Assembly (NCBI GenBank): GCA_025360615.1
Contig: JANYBX010000151.1
Span: 1-45,400 of the forward strand
DNA length: 45,400 bases
Direction: 5' to 3'
Source of the DNA: Opitutia bacterium
Lineage (GTDB): Bacteria; Verrucomicrobiota; Verrucomicrobiia; Opitutales; Opitutaceae
Made by a program: the position numbers and the translations under genes
The notes under the pieces: generated by a model
Told to the model about the DNA's origin: nothing
The model's database searches: none
Seen by the model: the letters and a program-made list of their open reading frames with translations, nothing else
Shown here: positions 1 through 8,649 of the stretch, piece by piece
How positions within the stretch are numbered: position 1 is the stretch's first letter
How the letters are laid out: every line of letters begins with the position of its first letter

Positions 1-453
1 GCCAGCGGCACCATCGCCGGCGCGTGGGAAGGCGCTGTTCACGGCTTGCCCGCCGTCGCACTCTCGCAAGACCTCAGCTTCGAGGCCTTCGAGAAATTAA
101 AAAACGAGCGGGGCATTCCCGACGCCCCGCTCCTCGCCACGCTGCGCGCCTCGGCGCAACACGCCGCCCGCCTCGCGCCCGCCCTCGCCGCGGCCACCGC
201 GCCGCGCAGCTTCACTGTTCACAATCTCAACTTTCCGTTTCCTTGCCACGCCGCGTCCGAAACGCGCCGCACCGTTCCCGCCCGCGTGATCGTCCCCGGT
301 TTGTTCAGCCCGGCGGATGACGACGGCACGCACCGTTTCGTCTTCAAACTCGGCGACGATATTTCCCCCGCCGCCCCGCTCACCGACCGCGCCACGCTCG
401 CCGCCGGCCACATCAGCCACACCGTTCTCGACTACACGAAACTTGGCTTTTGA
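1..453 (+). CDS. surE: 5'/3'-nucleotidase SurE, C-terminal part (5' end outside window)
   Basis: Frame 1 is open from base 1: ASGTIAGAWEGAVHGLPAVALSQ resembles the conserved SurE SGTVxxAxExxxxGxPAxAxS segment; stop at 453. Confidence 0.8.
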   Translation, partial: ASGTIAGAWEGAVHGLPAVALSQDLSFEAFEKLKNERGIPDAPLLATLRASAQHAARLAPALAAATAPRSFTVHNLNFPFPCHAASETRRTVPARVIVPGLFSPADDDGTHRFVFKLGDDISPAAPLTDRATLAAGHISHTVLDYTKLGF

Positions 454-504
454 TTTTCGTTCCGCTTTGCGCCGGCGCCGCTTTGCGTTTCATCTCACGT
501 CTTC

Positions 505-1482
505 ATGATCGAAGTTTCCCAGCTCACGCGTGTCTTCCGCACCTACAAAAAACGCCCCGGCTTCTGGGGCGGGGTGCGCGGACTTTTCAAGCGCGACTTT
601 GAGGAGACGGCCGCCGCAAAGGACATTTCCTTCACCATCGCCGAGGGGGAGTTCGTCGGCTTCCTCGGGCCCAACGGCGCCGGGAAAACCACCACGCTCA
701 AAATGCTCGCCGGTCTCATCTATCCGACGAGCGGCACCGCCCGCGTCGCCGGCTACGACCCCACGAAGCGCGAAAACGCCTACCGCCGCCTCTTCGCCCT
801 CGTGCTCGGCCAGAAAAACCAGCTCTGGTGGGATCTCCCCGCCATCGAGTCGTTTCACCTCCTCCGCGCGATCTACAGCATCCCCGCCGCCGAGTTCAAA
901 GCCACGCTCGACGAACTCGTCACGCTCCTCGACGTGGAGAAAAAACTCAACGTCATGGTCCGCGAACTCTCCCTCGGCGAGCGCATGAAGATGGAACTCA
1001 TCGCCGCGCTACTCCACCGGCCGCGCGTGCTCTTTCTCGACGAACCGACCATCGGCCTCGACGTGGTCTCGCAGAAAAACGTCCGCCAGTTTCTCCGCGA
1101 GTATAACCGCAAGCACCGCGTCACCATTTTGCTCACGAGCCACTACATGGCCGACATCAAGGAACTCTGCGAACGCGTGATCGTGATTCATAAAGGCTCG
1201 AAAATCTACGACGGCGCCCTCGACCGGCTTGAAGCGGGCTCGGGCAGCCGCAAAAAAATCATCACGTTTCTCCCGGGCGATGGAGCGTTCCCTGAGACTT
1301 GGCGCTCCCACCTCGGCGAATCGAAACGCGACGCCGAGACCGGCAAGTTCATCGTCCGCGTGCCCGCCGAAAATCTCATCGCCGTCTCGCAGGAAATCCT
1401 AAGCACCGGCCCCGTCGCCGACATCACCATCGAGGACATCCCCCTCGAAGACGTGATCGCGGAGCTGTTTCAGTCGCGGTGA
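505..1482 (+). CDS. ABC-2 type transporter ATP-binding protein
   Basis: 325 aa; Walker A GPNGAGKTT, signature LSLGERMKMEL, Walker B VLFLDEPT, H-loop LLTSHY. Confidence 0.93.
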   Translation: MIEVSQLTRVFRTYKKRPGFWGGVRGLFKRDFEETAAAKDISFTIAEGEFVGFLGPNGAGKTTTLKMLAGLIYPTSGTARVAGYDPTKRENAYRRLFALVLGQKNQLWWDLPAIESFHLLRAIYSIPAAEFKATLDELVTLLDVEKKLNVMVRELSLGERMKMELIAALLHRPRVLFLDEPTIGLDVVSQKNVRQFLREYNRKHRVTILLTSHYMADIKELCERVIVIHKGSKIYDGALDRLEAGSGSRKKIITFLPGDGAFPETWRSHLGESKRDAETGKFIVRVPAENLIAVSQEILSTGPVADITIEDIPLEDVIAELFQSR

Positions 1483-1485
1483 ATT

Positions 1486-2373
1486 TCAACCGAGACGCTC
1501 GCCATACGCAGCCAACAATTGATGCATGGCCACGGGCACTTGCCACGCTGGCACCAGCTGAAGCATCAGTTTTTTAAGACCGTCAAACGCCCGCCACGCG
1601 GCTTTGTGCAGATCATCATGTTCGAGCCGGGCGTTCACCTGCACCAGCGCAAGTTCATCGGGTTCCAGCAAAGACTCCACCCTGCGGCCGAGTCCGAAAG
1701 AAGGGAGCGGAAATCCCCGACGCTGTCGAAACTCACGCATCAATCGAAAATTTGTCTCGGCGAGCGAGCGGTGCAGCACGTGTTGGGCTGCGGCGCATTC
1801 ACCTCGCTCGATTTTTTGCAGGATCCAAAGCAGGTCACAGAGAAAAATGTCCGCCAAGGCACCAGCCTCACCATCGTTAAGTCGGACCCCTGGCATTTCC
1901 GACGCAACTCGTTCGTAGAATACGCGCCACTCTTTCTGGCCCTTGAGAAAACGATAACCCGAATACAGACACGTGGCGATTTCGTTCAGTGCTTCACGCG
2001 GAAACCTTCCCCTGCGATGCAGACCGCAGGCAATCGCCAGTCGCGCAAATTTCATTCTTACAGCCGGCACGATCACCAAATCAATTTGTCCTGCCGCAAA
2101 TAGCGCCGTTACTTTCCGCACCCCGCCCGTGGCCTGCCGCACTACTTGAAGTGCGAATTGCTGGCTCGGCAATGCACGCGTCCAATCTACCCGCTCAAAC
2201 CGCGCCGCGTCTGAGGTTACGATCTGAAGGTCGAAATCCGACCAACTATCCAAGCCCGCCGGCTCTTCTGGTGCCCGTGCGCTTGAACCGAACAACACCG
2301 CCGATTGAACTTCGGGCTCGGCGTTTAGCCAAACGGAGATTTCAGGTAGCAAACCGTGCCGCGCGTCGTTCAC
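1486..2373 (-). CDS. nucleotidyltransferase-domain protein (aminoglycoside adenylyltransferase-like fold)
   Basis: 295 aa, GTG start; VLFGSSARAPEE...SWSDFDLQIV fits the GSxxR...D(F/Y)D NTase motif; start overlaps upstream gene stop by 4 bp (GTGA). Confidence 0.65.
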   Translation of the reverse strand: MNDARHGLLPEISVWLNAEPEVQSAVLFGSSARAPEEPAGLDSWSDFDLQIVTSDAARFERVDWTRALPSQQFALQVVRQATGGVRKVTALFAAGQIDLVIVPAVRMKFARLAIACGLHRRGRFPREALNEIATCLYSGYRFLKGQKEWRVFYERVASEMPGVRLNDGEAGALADIFLCDLLWILQKIERGECAAAQHVLHRSLAETNFRLMREFRQRRGFPLPSFGLGRRVESLLEPDELALVQVNARLEHDDLHKAAWRAFDGLKKLMLQLVPAWQVPVAMHQLLAAYGERLG

Positions 2374-4151
2374 AGGCTTCGCAGTGAAATCAAAATTTCC
2401 GTTCCGTCCATTCCCGGCCCGGCGTGGATTTCTCCGTGGTGCAGCCTGAGCACTTCCTTTGCGAGGAACACCCCGAGGCGGCCTTGGTTCGGCACCATGT
2501 CATCCGCCGGCTCGGGCAAGATCCCTTCAAGTTCGAGGTGCTTGCCCTTGAGCGAAAGCATCGCGGTGAGTTCGGCGCCCTTGCCGGTCGAGCGGACTTG
2601 GAGCGTCAGCTGTCCGGCGTTCAGGGCGATGCGGTTTTCGAGCACGCACGCAATCAGCGAGCGCAGGGAAAACTCCACCAAGTCCCGCGCCACCGCGAGC
2701 GGCACCGGTTCCGGGCCCACCTCCACGCGCAGGCCGAGTGACGCGCTCACCGCCTGGGCCAGCTCGCGCATATCCACGGCCGTCGGCTCCGCCTCGTGGA
2801 GCGCCTGCATGAGGCCGATGTTACCGTTGAGCGCCTCTAGTTTCGCGACATCGCCCCGGGCCGCCTCCAGCAAGGGTGGCGGGATATTTTTCCCCGTGCC
2901 GGCCTGGCGAAAAGTCGTGAGAGAGACCAGCGCGTTGCCCAATTCGTGATTGAGCGTGAGCCCCAGCTCCCGGAGGAGCGCACGGCGTTCGGCGCGTTCG
3001 CGCTGCACCCCATCCTGCCGCTCCACGCTCGCCTCCTCCCAAAACGCCCAGGTGCCGCCTGTCTCTGTGATGGGCCCGGCGCTCGCGCGAAATGGCTGGC
3101 CGGTCGCAGGAGTCACGCGGCAAAGCGTCTTCGCGATGCGGGCCTCGCCGATCAACGCGCGCACGGTGAGCGGCACTTGGCGCGGGGGATTTTCGTCGGG
3201 ACCGAGCACCAGCGTGCCGGGCAAATATTTCGCCGCGAGCGTGGTCTGCTCGGCGAGGTGGTGGAGCCGGCTGTGCTGCGCACACTTCGCCAGGAAGTGC
3301 CGCAGCAACCGCGCATAAAACACCACGCGCGTGCGATCCGACTCATCGTAAGGCTGGCCGTCGTCGCGCATGCCGAGCGCGATGAGACCGTGCAACCGGC
3401 CGTTTTCGTGGATCGGCGCGAGCAGGCGCGCGCCCCAGAGCGCGAGCCGGTTTCGCACCGCGAGTTCCGCGACGGGATCGGCCGGGCCTTCCCAGAGCGT
3501 GCCGTCGATCACGACCGGATGGCTTTCAAAAAAGCCCACGAGCGGATCATCCAGCCGGAAAAAAGACGTGCCCCGGTCCGCGCGAAATCCCTCGGCTTCC
3601 CGCAGGAAAAAAACCGCGTGCGAGGCGCGCAGCAGATGCTGCGAGGCGCGGCGAAATTCCGCGATCAGCCGGTCGCGCGTGTCGAGACTCTCCACCGCCC
3701 CTTCGAGAAAATCCCACAGCTCCGCGGCATCGACCAACGACGATGTGCGCGCCGGCAGGCGCACGGGTTCCGCGCGCCGCGTTTTCTCCATGAGCAACTC
3801 GATCATCGATTGCTTCTCCGCCATCTCCTCGATGAGTGGCAGAAATTCCCGCAGCCGCGTCGCGCTCTCTTCGTAGGTGAGATAAATTTTCGCCCGCCCC
3901 GAAAGCTTCGCCTGCTCATACGGGAGGCTGCGCGCTTCGCCCACGAAGATCGTCGGGCAGCGCGCGAGCGACGGCGGCAGATGCGCCTCGGACGTGGCAT
4001 CGAGCACGACGACCGCCGCGAACCCCGGTGACGTTCCACCCGCCAAGGTCTGCGGCGCCATGCGCAGTGCGGTGCGACCCGGCGGCACCTGACGCTCCCA
4101 CGACTCCGCCAGGGCGGTGTCAGCAGTTGCGAGGATGATTAGGGTCGGCAT
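2370..4151 (-). CDS. GAF/histidine-kinase-like protein, catalytic domain probably degenerate
   Basis: 593 aa; receiver-like N-terminus, GAF-like middle (LLAPIHENGRLHGLIALG), H-box-like TLNHELGNALVSL, but no DxGxG G1 box in the C-terminal ATPase-like region. Confidence 0.7.
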   Translation of the reverse strand: MPTLIILATADTALAESWERQVPPGRTALRMAPQTLAGGTSPGFAAVVVLDATSEAHLPPSLARCPTIFVGEARSLPYEQAKLSGRAKIYLTYEESATRLREFLPLIEEMAEKQSMIELLMEKTRRAEPVRLPARTSSLVDAAELWDFLEGAVESLDTRDRLIAEFRRASQHLLRASHAVFFLREAEGFRADRGTSFFRLDDPLVGFFESHPVVIDGTLWEGPADPVAELAVRNRLALWGARLLAPIHENGRLHGLIALGMRDDGQPYDESDRTRVVFYARLLRHFLAKCAQHSRLHHLAEQTTLAAKYLPGTLVLGPDENPPRQVPLTVRALIGEARIAKTLCRVTPATGQPFRASAGPITETGGTWAFWEEASVERQDGVQRERAERRALLRELGLTLNHELGNALVSLTTFRQAGTGKNIPPPLLEAARGDVAKLEALNGNIGLMQALHEAEPTAVDMRELAQAVSASLGLRVEVGPEPVPLAVARDLVEFSLRSLIACVLENRIALNAGQLTLQVRSTGKGAELTAMLSLKGKHLELEGILPEPADDMVPNQGRLGVFLAKEVLRLHHGEIHAGPGMDGTEILISLRSL

Positions 4152-6127
4152 GGAAAGGTAACGCGAAACGTCGCACCTCGGCCGGGAGCCGGTTGGTCGA
4201 CGGAGATTGTGGCATTAAGGTTCGTCAGGATGTCTTTGCATATTGCAAGTCCAAGGCCAAAACCAGAGGACTTGGTCGATTGGAACGGCTGGAAGAGCCG
4301 AGGCCAGATCGCCGACGAGATACCCGGGCCACTATCAGACACAGATAACTCTATTCCATTCTGTGTATTACGCGTTTCTATCTGCACCCATTTTTCCCCA
4401 AATTGCGTCTCAACCGCTTGAATGGCGTTGAAGCAAAGATTCAACAATACTTGCTTCACCGCCGCCGGATCCGTGTGCGCCGCATCGGCTGTCGCCTGAA
4501 AATGGGAGCGAAGCTCGACGTTTTTCCCCGCCGCTTTTGAGGCGACGAGATCGATACTCTCCCGCAACACCGTGTGCAGCTCGATCATTTTTGCGGAGTA
4601 AACGCGCGGCGAAGCCAGATCGAGCAGTTGCTCCGTGAGCCGGTCGATGCGCGTGACTTCATCGCTGATCAGTCGGAAAAATTTATCCCGAAACGCCTGG
4701 TCTTGGTAATGGTCCGGGAGGAGCTGGACGAAGGTTTTGATCGAGACAAGCGGGTTGCGGATCTCGTGCGCGAGACTCGCGCCGAGCAAGCCGACCGTGG
4801 CGAGTTGCTCCGCGTGCTGCGCCTTCGCGGAGAGATGGGCGCGCTCAAGTGCGTTCTCGATGATCGCCGCCAGCTCGAGCAATTGCAGCACCTGCGGATA
4901 GGTAAACGGCCGGCGCGACGCCGCCACGCCCACGCCGACGAGTGCACTCAACGTCGGTCCCTCGCTATGCACCAGCACGCCGAGGCTGTAATCGGCCAGA
5001 AGTTTCCCCAGCACGATGCGCGCCGGTGTCGGTCTCTCGCGCGCCAGCCGCTCCGGCGTCGCCCAGCGGATCTGCTTCATGAGTTCCGCCACGCTGGAAT
5101 CTGCCGGCACCTCGACGCCGCCGCCTTGGTAGGCGCCCTCCGAACCCGAAAGCACGAGCGCGTGATCCGTTTGTCCCCAACCCTTAAGGATGGAGAGAAA
5201 CGCGAGTTCCAGTTTGTCGATCTGCGCCTCCTTGCCCGCCGCCGCGAATGCCGCCTGCCGCGCACTGGTCGCCTGCGGATAAAACTGAAACGCCTGGTTG
5301 AGCCAGCCGTTCAGCGATGAAGCGAACCAGAGCGTGAGCGCCGTCGTCGCGAGAAAATCAAGCGGCGACGGCAGCAATGGCGCCAAGCCGATATTCAGCG
5401 CGTAAGCTACGGCAGCGCTTACGAGGACGAGCACTGCTTTTTCGGCACAGACGATGATGACCTGACGCGCGTTGAAAATGCGATTCGTCGTGATTGCGAT
5501 GACGGTACCAGCATAAAATAAAAGAACCACGAGCGGCTGTAGTCGAACTAACCGTCGGTCATGCGTCACGGCGTTCAATGCCATAAGCACGAGAATCAAC
5601 GTTGTCATCGCACACCCGCCCATCAGCCAGACCTGTAATTCCAGTCGTCGGCTTCCGATCAGTTTTTTCATCGCTCGAAAGGTATCGACGAGCAGCAATC
5701 CATAGAGCACGAAAAGCGACACAGTATAGCCATGATAGCCCCATCCTCGTATCCGGTGCTCTGGTGTGGAAATAGACGGGATAAAGAACTCCGTAAATGG
5801 AACGATCGTGAGCGCAGCTGATAGCACGGCCCAAACAAAGCCGTTGCGCATGGTTGCTCGCATCCATTCAGCCGAAGTATTTGCAATACTCTGTTGAACG
5901 ACCCAAAAATGAATCGGTATCGAGGCACTGACGGCGCAAGTCAGCCGCAACCAAAAGAGTCCATTCGTCGAAGTGAACGCCTCGTGCAAGCATAGCAGCC
6001 AAATTGATAAATGCAGCGAACAGGTGAAAACCACGCGATTAACCACGCGGCCCGGATTGGACCACAAAATCAGAATCCCGACCGCAGCCACGACTATCGT
6101 GGTGATAAGTGCCGTGGTGATTAGCAT
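4139..6127 (-). CDS. membrane sensor histidine kinase (N-terminal multi-TM, GAF-like, HisKA, HATPase_c)
   Basis: 662 aa; multiple hydrophobic N-terminal helices; H-box SLAHEIRNPLVSIKTF; N-box LLNLCFNAIQA; DSGPGI and GFGLGLAICKDI. Confidence 0.9.
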   Translation of the reverse strand: MLITTALITTIVVAAVGILILWSNPGRVVNRVVFTCSLHLSIWLLCLHEAFTSTNGLFWLRLTCAVSASIPIHFWVVQQSIANTSAEWMRATMRNGFVWAVLSAALTIVPFTEFFIPSISTPEHRIRGWGYHGYTVSLFVLYGLLLVDTFRAMKKLIGSRRLELQVWLMGGCAMTTLILVLMALNAVTHDRRLVRLQPLVVLLFYAGTVIAITTNRIFNARQVIIVCAEKAVLVLVSAAVAYALNIGLAPLLPSPLDFLATTALTLWFASSLNGWLNQAFQFYPQATSARQAAFAAAGKEAQIDKLELAFLSILKGWGQTDHALVLSGSEGAYQGGGVEVPADSSVAELMKQIRWATPERLARERPTPARIVLGKLLADYSLGVLVHSEGPTLSALVGVGVAASRRPFTYPQVLQLLELAAIIENALERAHLSAKAQHAEQLATVGLLGASLAHEIRNPLVSIKTFVQLLPDHYQDQAFRDKFFRLISDEVTRIDRLTEQLLDLASPRVYSAKMIELHTVLRESIDLVASKAAGKNVELRSHFQATADAAHTDPAAVKQVLLNLCFNAIQAVETQFGEKWVQIETRNTQNGIELSVSDSGPGISSAIWPRLFQPFQSTKSSGFGLGLAICKDILTNLNATISVDQPAPGRGATFRVTFPCRP

Positions 6128-7329
6128 CGCTGCAAAATCAAACTGCTATTCACCGAACCCAAACCGTGCGAGTTAACCAGAGTGATGTCATGATTCACGG
6201 CCATTGAACGATTGCTCAGTCGAAACTGGCAATCAGGGTCGGGGAAATCCCAGTTTATCGTTGGCGGAATAATTCGATGTCGATGTCCCAGTGCGGCAAC
6301 CGCGACTTGAATAGCCGGAGCAGCACCCAACGGTGTGCCGATTGCGGCCTTGATCGAACCGGTCGGCATGCCGTCAAGATTTGCTCCAAACAAGGCGCGC
6401 ATCGCCTTCGCTTCCCCTCTATCTATCAATTTATGGCCGGGTCCCCATGCGCTGATGACCTCAATTTCCGAAAGCCGAATGTTGGCCTCTGCGGCGGCCA
6501 GCTTTCCGGCGGCTTTCATTCCTCCGCACAAGTTGTCGGTGTCATCGTTGGCAAAGCCGTAACCCATGATGTAACTGTAGCCGAGGCGTGGACTGCTTTC
6601 AGGTTCAAGCACCAACATGCAGGCACCCTCACCCACGACTCCTGTCGTTCGCCAAAGATCAAAAGGCCGGGCCAACCGTTCGGGCATCTCAGTCGTGGCA
6701 GGAGTCAATTCTGCCGCTCTAAATTCCACGAGTGGAAACCGATGCAATGGCGCTTCTGTTCCACCACAAATTGCTATCTCAGCCTCGCCGTATGCGATAA
6801 TTGAAGCCGCATAGCCAATCGCGTCCAAGCCTGAACAACATTGATTCGACATCGCCACGGTTCGCGCAGGAATGCCGAGCACTTGGTTGACCGCGTTCGC
6901 TACACAACCATGGCCGACGTTGTAAATCGATCGGGGCAATGCTCCGCGCGCGCCTTTCTGGACAACGCTGTCCACCGAACTGAGAATCCCTCCAAAATCC
7001 ATGATCGACGAACCGGTCACCACAACGGTGTTCGCAGCGGCAAGTTCATCGATTGAAATACCTGCGTCGCGTATCGCTAAAGCCGTCCCACCCACCGCAA
7101 ATAGCGTGTGCCGCGCCGCTCCCTTTGGTAACAATGAGCAATCCACATATCTCCCCAAATCAAACCGGTCGATATAGGCTGCCACAAACGGCCCCAAGCC
7201 TTCATCCAACTTCGTAAACACCCGCACCCGGCTCACCGGCTCCAGAATTCCCTTCCAGAATTCCTCCTTTCCGATTCCTGCCGGCGTCACCGGCCCGATG
7301 CCTGTAATTTTAACGCGTCTCCGCTTCAT
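6121..7329 (-). CDS. beta-ketoacyl-ACP synthase-like protein (FabF/KAS fold) with substituted catalytic His positions
   Basis: 402 aa; VKITGIGPVTPAGIG start, NQCCSGLDAIGYAASIIAYGEAEIAICGGTEA, GSIKAAIGTPLGAAPA, C-terminal NSHGLGSVNSSLIL; colinear with FabF. Confidence 0.87.
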   Translation of the reverse strand: MKRRRVKITGIGPVTPAGIGKEEFWKGILEPVSRVRVFTKLDEGLGPFVAAYIDRFDLGRYVDCSLLPKGAARHTLFAVGGTALAIRDAGISIDELAAANTVVVTGSSIMDFGGILSSVDSVVQKGARGALPRSIYNVGHGCVANAVNQVLGIPARTVAMSNQCCSGLDAIGYAASIIAYGEAEIAICGGTEAPLHRFPLVEFRAAELTPATTEMPERLARPFDLWRTTGVVGEGACMLVLEPESSPRLGYSYIMGYGFANDDTDNLCGGMKAAGKLAAAEANIRLSEIEVISAWGPGHKLIDRGEAKAMRALFGANLDGMPTGSIKAAIGTPLGAAPAIQVAVAALGHRHRIIPPTINWDFPDPDCQFRLSNRSMAVNHDITLVNSHGLGSVNSSLILQRC

Positions 7330-7361
7330 TTAAGCCAAGCGTAGGCCGCCACGGCATCTAT

Positions 7362-8513
7362 TCAAGCGCCCTGCTCCTGCACCGCGGGTAACAAGATGCG
7401 AATCGTCGTGCCCTTCCCCGGCGCCGAGGTGAGATCAAACGTCCCGCCGTGCGCCCCGATCAGGTGCCGGCAGATGCTCAGGCCCAGTCCCGTGCCGCTC
7501 GCCTTGCTGCTGAAACCGCCGTGCAGGGCGCGCTTCACCCGCTCAGGGTCCATCCCCGTGCCGTTGTCCGCGATGCTCACCTCATGGTTTTTTCCGTGGG
7601 TGGAAAACGTCACCTTCAACACCGTCGTCCCCGCTTCGAGCGAGTTCTTAAACGTGTTCTGAAAAATCCGCATCAGCTCATACTTGGAGCCGCGCACGAT
7701 CAGGCTTTGCGCTCCCTCAAGGTGGATCGCCACGTTCCCAAAAAACAACACCTGCCGCACATCCTGCGCGACCGCCACCAGGTCCACCGTCGTAAACTCC
7801 GCCGTCTTCCGCGACGACAACCGCCAGTTCTCCGAGAGATGGTGGCAATACTCCGCCGCCTTTTCCACCATCGCCGCGTAGCCGGTGATCTTGCTCGCCA
7901 TCTCGATGTCTTTTTCCGCGATCCGCCGCGCCTCCTCCGCCAGCAACGTCGCGTAGCCGATCACCACCGTGAGCGGATTGTTCAAATCGTGCACCAGCTC
8001 GACCGACGCCCGCGCCTGCCAGATCTGCGGCTCGCTGCGCTCGATCTCGTGCTTCAGCGCCACGTTCATTTCCTGCGCGTCGTTCGCCAGCTTGGCGTGA
8101 TGTCGGCGCATCCGCGTCGCCTTCACCTGCTGGCGCACCGCGTCGAGCAGCTCCGCCACGTCCGGCGGTTTCCGCAAATATTGGTTCGCTCCCGCCAGCA
8201 TCGCCTGCTGCGCCGTCAGCAACGTGCCGTAGCCCGTCAGCATGATCACGGAAACATGCGGGTCGATTTTCCGAAATTCCTCCAGCGCCCGGATGCCATC
8301 CATCTCCGGCATGCGAATGTCGAGCACCACCACCGCGTAGGACCGCAACTTCAGCTTCGCGATCGCCTCGCTCGCCCGCTCCGCCGTATCCACCGAAAAC
8401 TCCGTCGACAAAGTAAACGCGATCGATTCCCGCGGCCCGTATTCGTCATCGACGACAAGCACGACCGATCGGTCCGTGGTTATGGACGGGGCGGGGGATT
8501 TTTCCATCAACAT
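7362..8513 (-). CDS. response receiver-histidine kinase (REC-HisKA-HATPase_c)
   Basis: 383 aa; REC with VVDDE, VVLDIRMPEMDG, MLTGYG, RKP; kinase VHDLNNPLTVVIGY, ADNGTGM, GTGLGLSICRHL. Confidence 0.9.
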   Translation of the reverse strand: MLMEKSPAPSITTDRSVVLVVDDEYGPRESIAFTLSTEFSVDTAERASEAIAKLKLRSYAVVVLDIRMPEMDGIRALEEFRKIDPHVSVIMLTGYGTLLTAQQAMLAGANQYLRKPPDVAELLDAVRQQVKATRMRRHHAKLANDAQEMNVALKHEIERSEPQIWQARASVELVHDLNNPLTVVIGYATLLAEEARRIAEKDIEMASKITGYAAMVEKAAEYCHHLSENWRLSSRKTAEFTTVDLVAVAQDVRQVLFFGNVAIHLEGAQSLIVRGSKYELMRIFQNTFKNSLEAGTTVLKVTFSTHGKNHEVSIADNGTGMDPERVKRALHGGFSSKASGTGLGLSICRHLIGAHGGTFDLTSAPGKGTTIRILLPAVQEQGA

Positions 8514-8554
8514 GCGAGTGGGGCGCTCACGGAATCACTCGTCGCGGAGACTGA

Positions 8555-8569
8555 GTTGCATCATGCAAC
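8555..8569. promoter_or_regulatory. perfect palindrome GTTGCATCATGCAAC, candidate operator
   Basis: 7-bp arms around one centre base, immediately downstream of the putative -10 in the divergent intergenic region. Confidence 0.4.
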
Positions 8570-8572
8570 GCG

Positions 8573-8601
8573 TATTTGCAGTGTGCATTTCACTCTGTCA
8601 A
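8573..8601 (-). promoter_or_regulatory. putative sigma70-type promoter for the REC-HK/KAS/HK operon
   Basis: Minus strand TTGACA (8601-8596), 17-bp spacer, CAAATA (8578-8573), about 60 bp upstream of the start at 8513. Confidence 0.5.
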
Positions 8602-8649
8602 GGAGTGCGTCCTGAGGGGTTTCCCCGCTGCCACTTAAAATTTCTCCCC

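Noticed and set aside
1519-2103. Plus-strand ORF (194 aa) opposite the nucleotidyltransferase
   Set aside because: No recognisable motif; the minus-strand frame has the NTase motif and coupled start.
4139-6127. PrsK of a PEP-CTERM/exosortase system
   Set aside because: Similar general architecture, but no exosortase, PEP-CTERM or exopolysaccharide genes are visible in the window.
6121-7329. Polyketide chain-length factor
   Set aside because: CLFs lose the catalytic Cys, which is kept here; no partner KS-alpha or ACP nearby.
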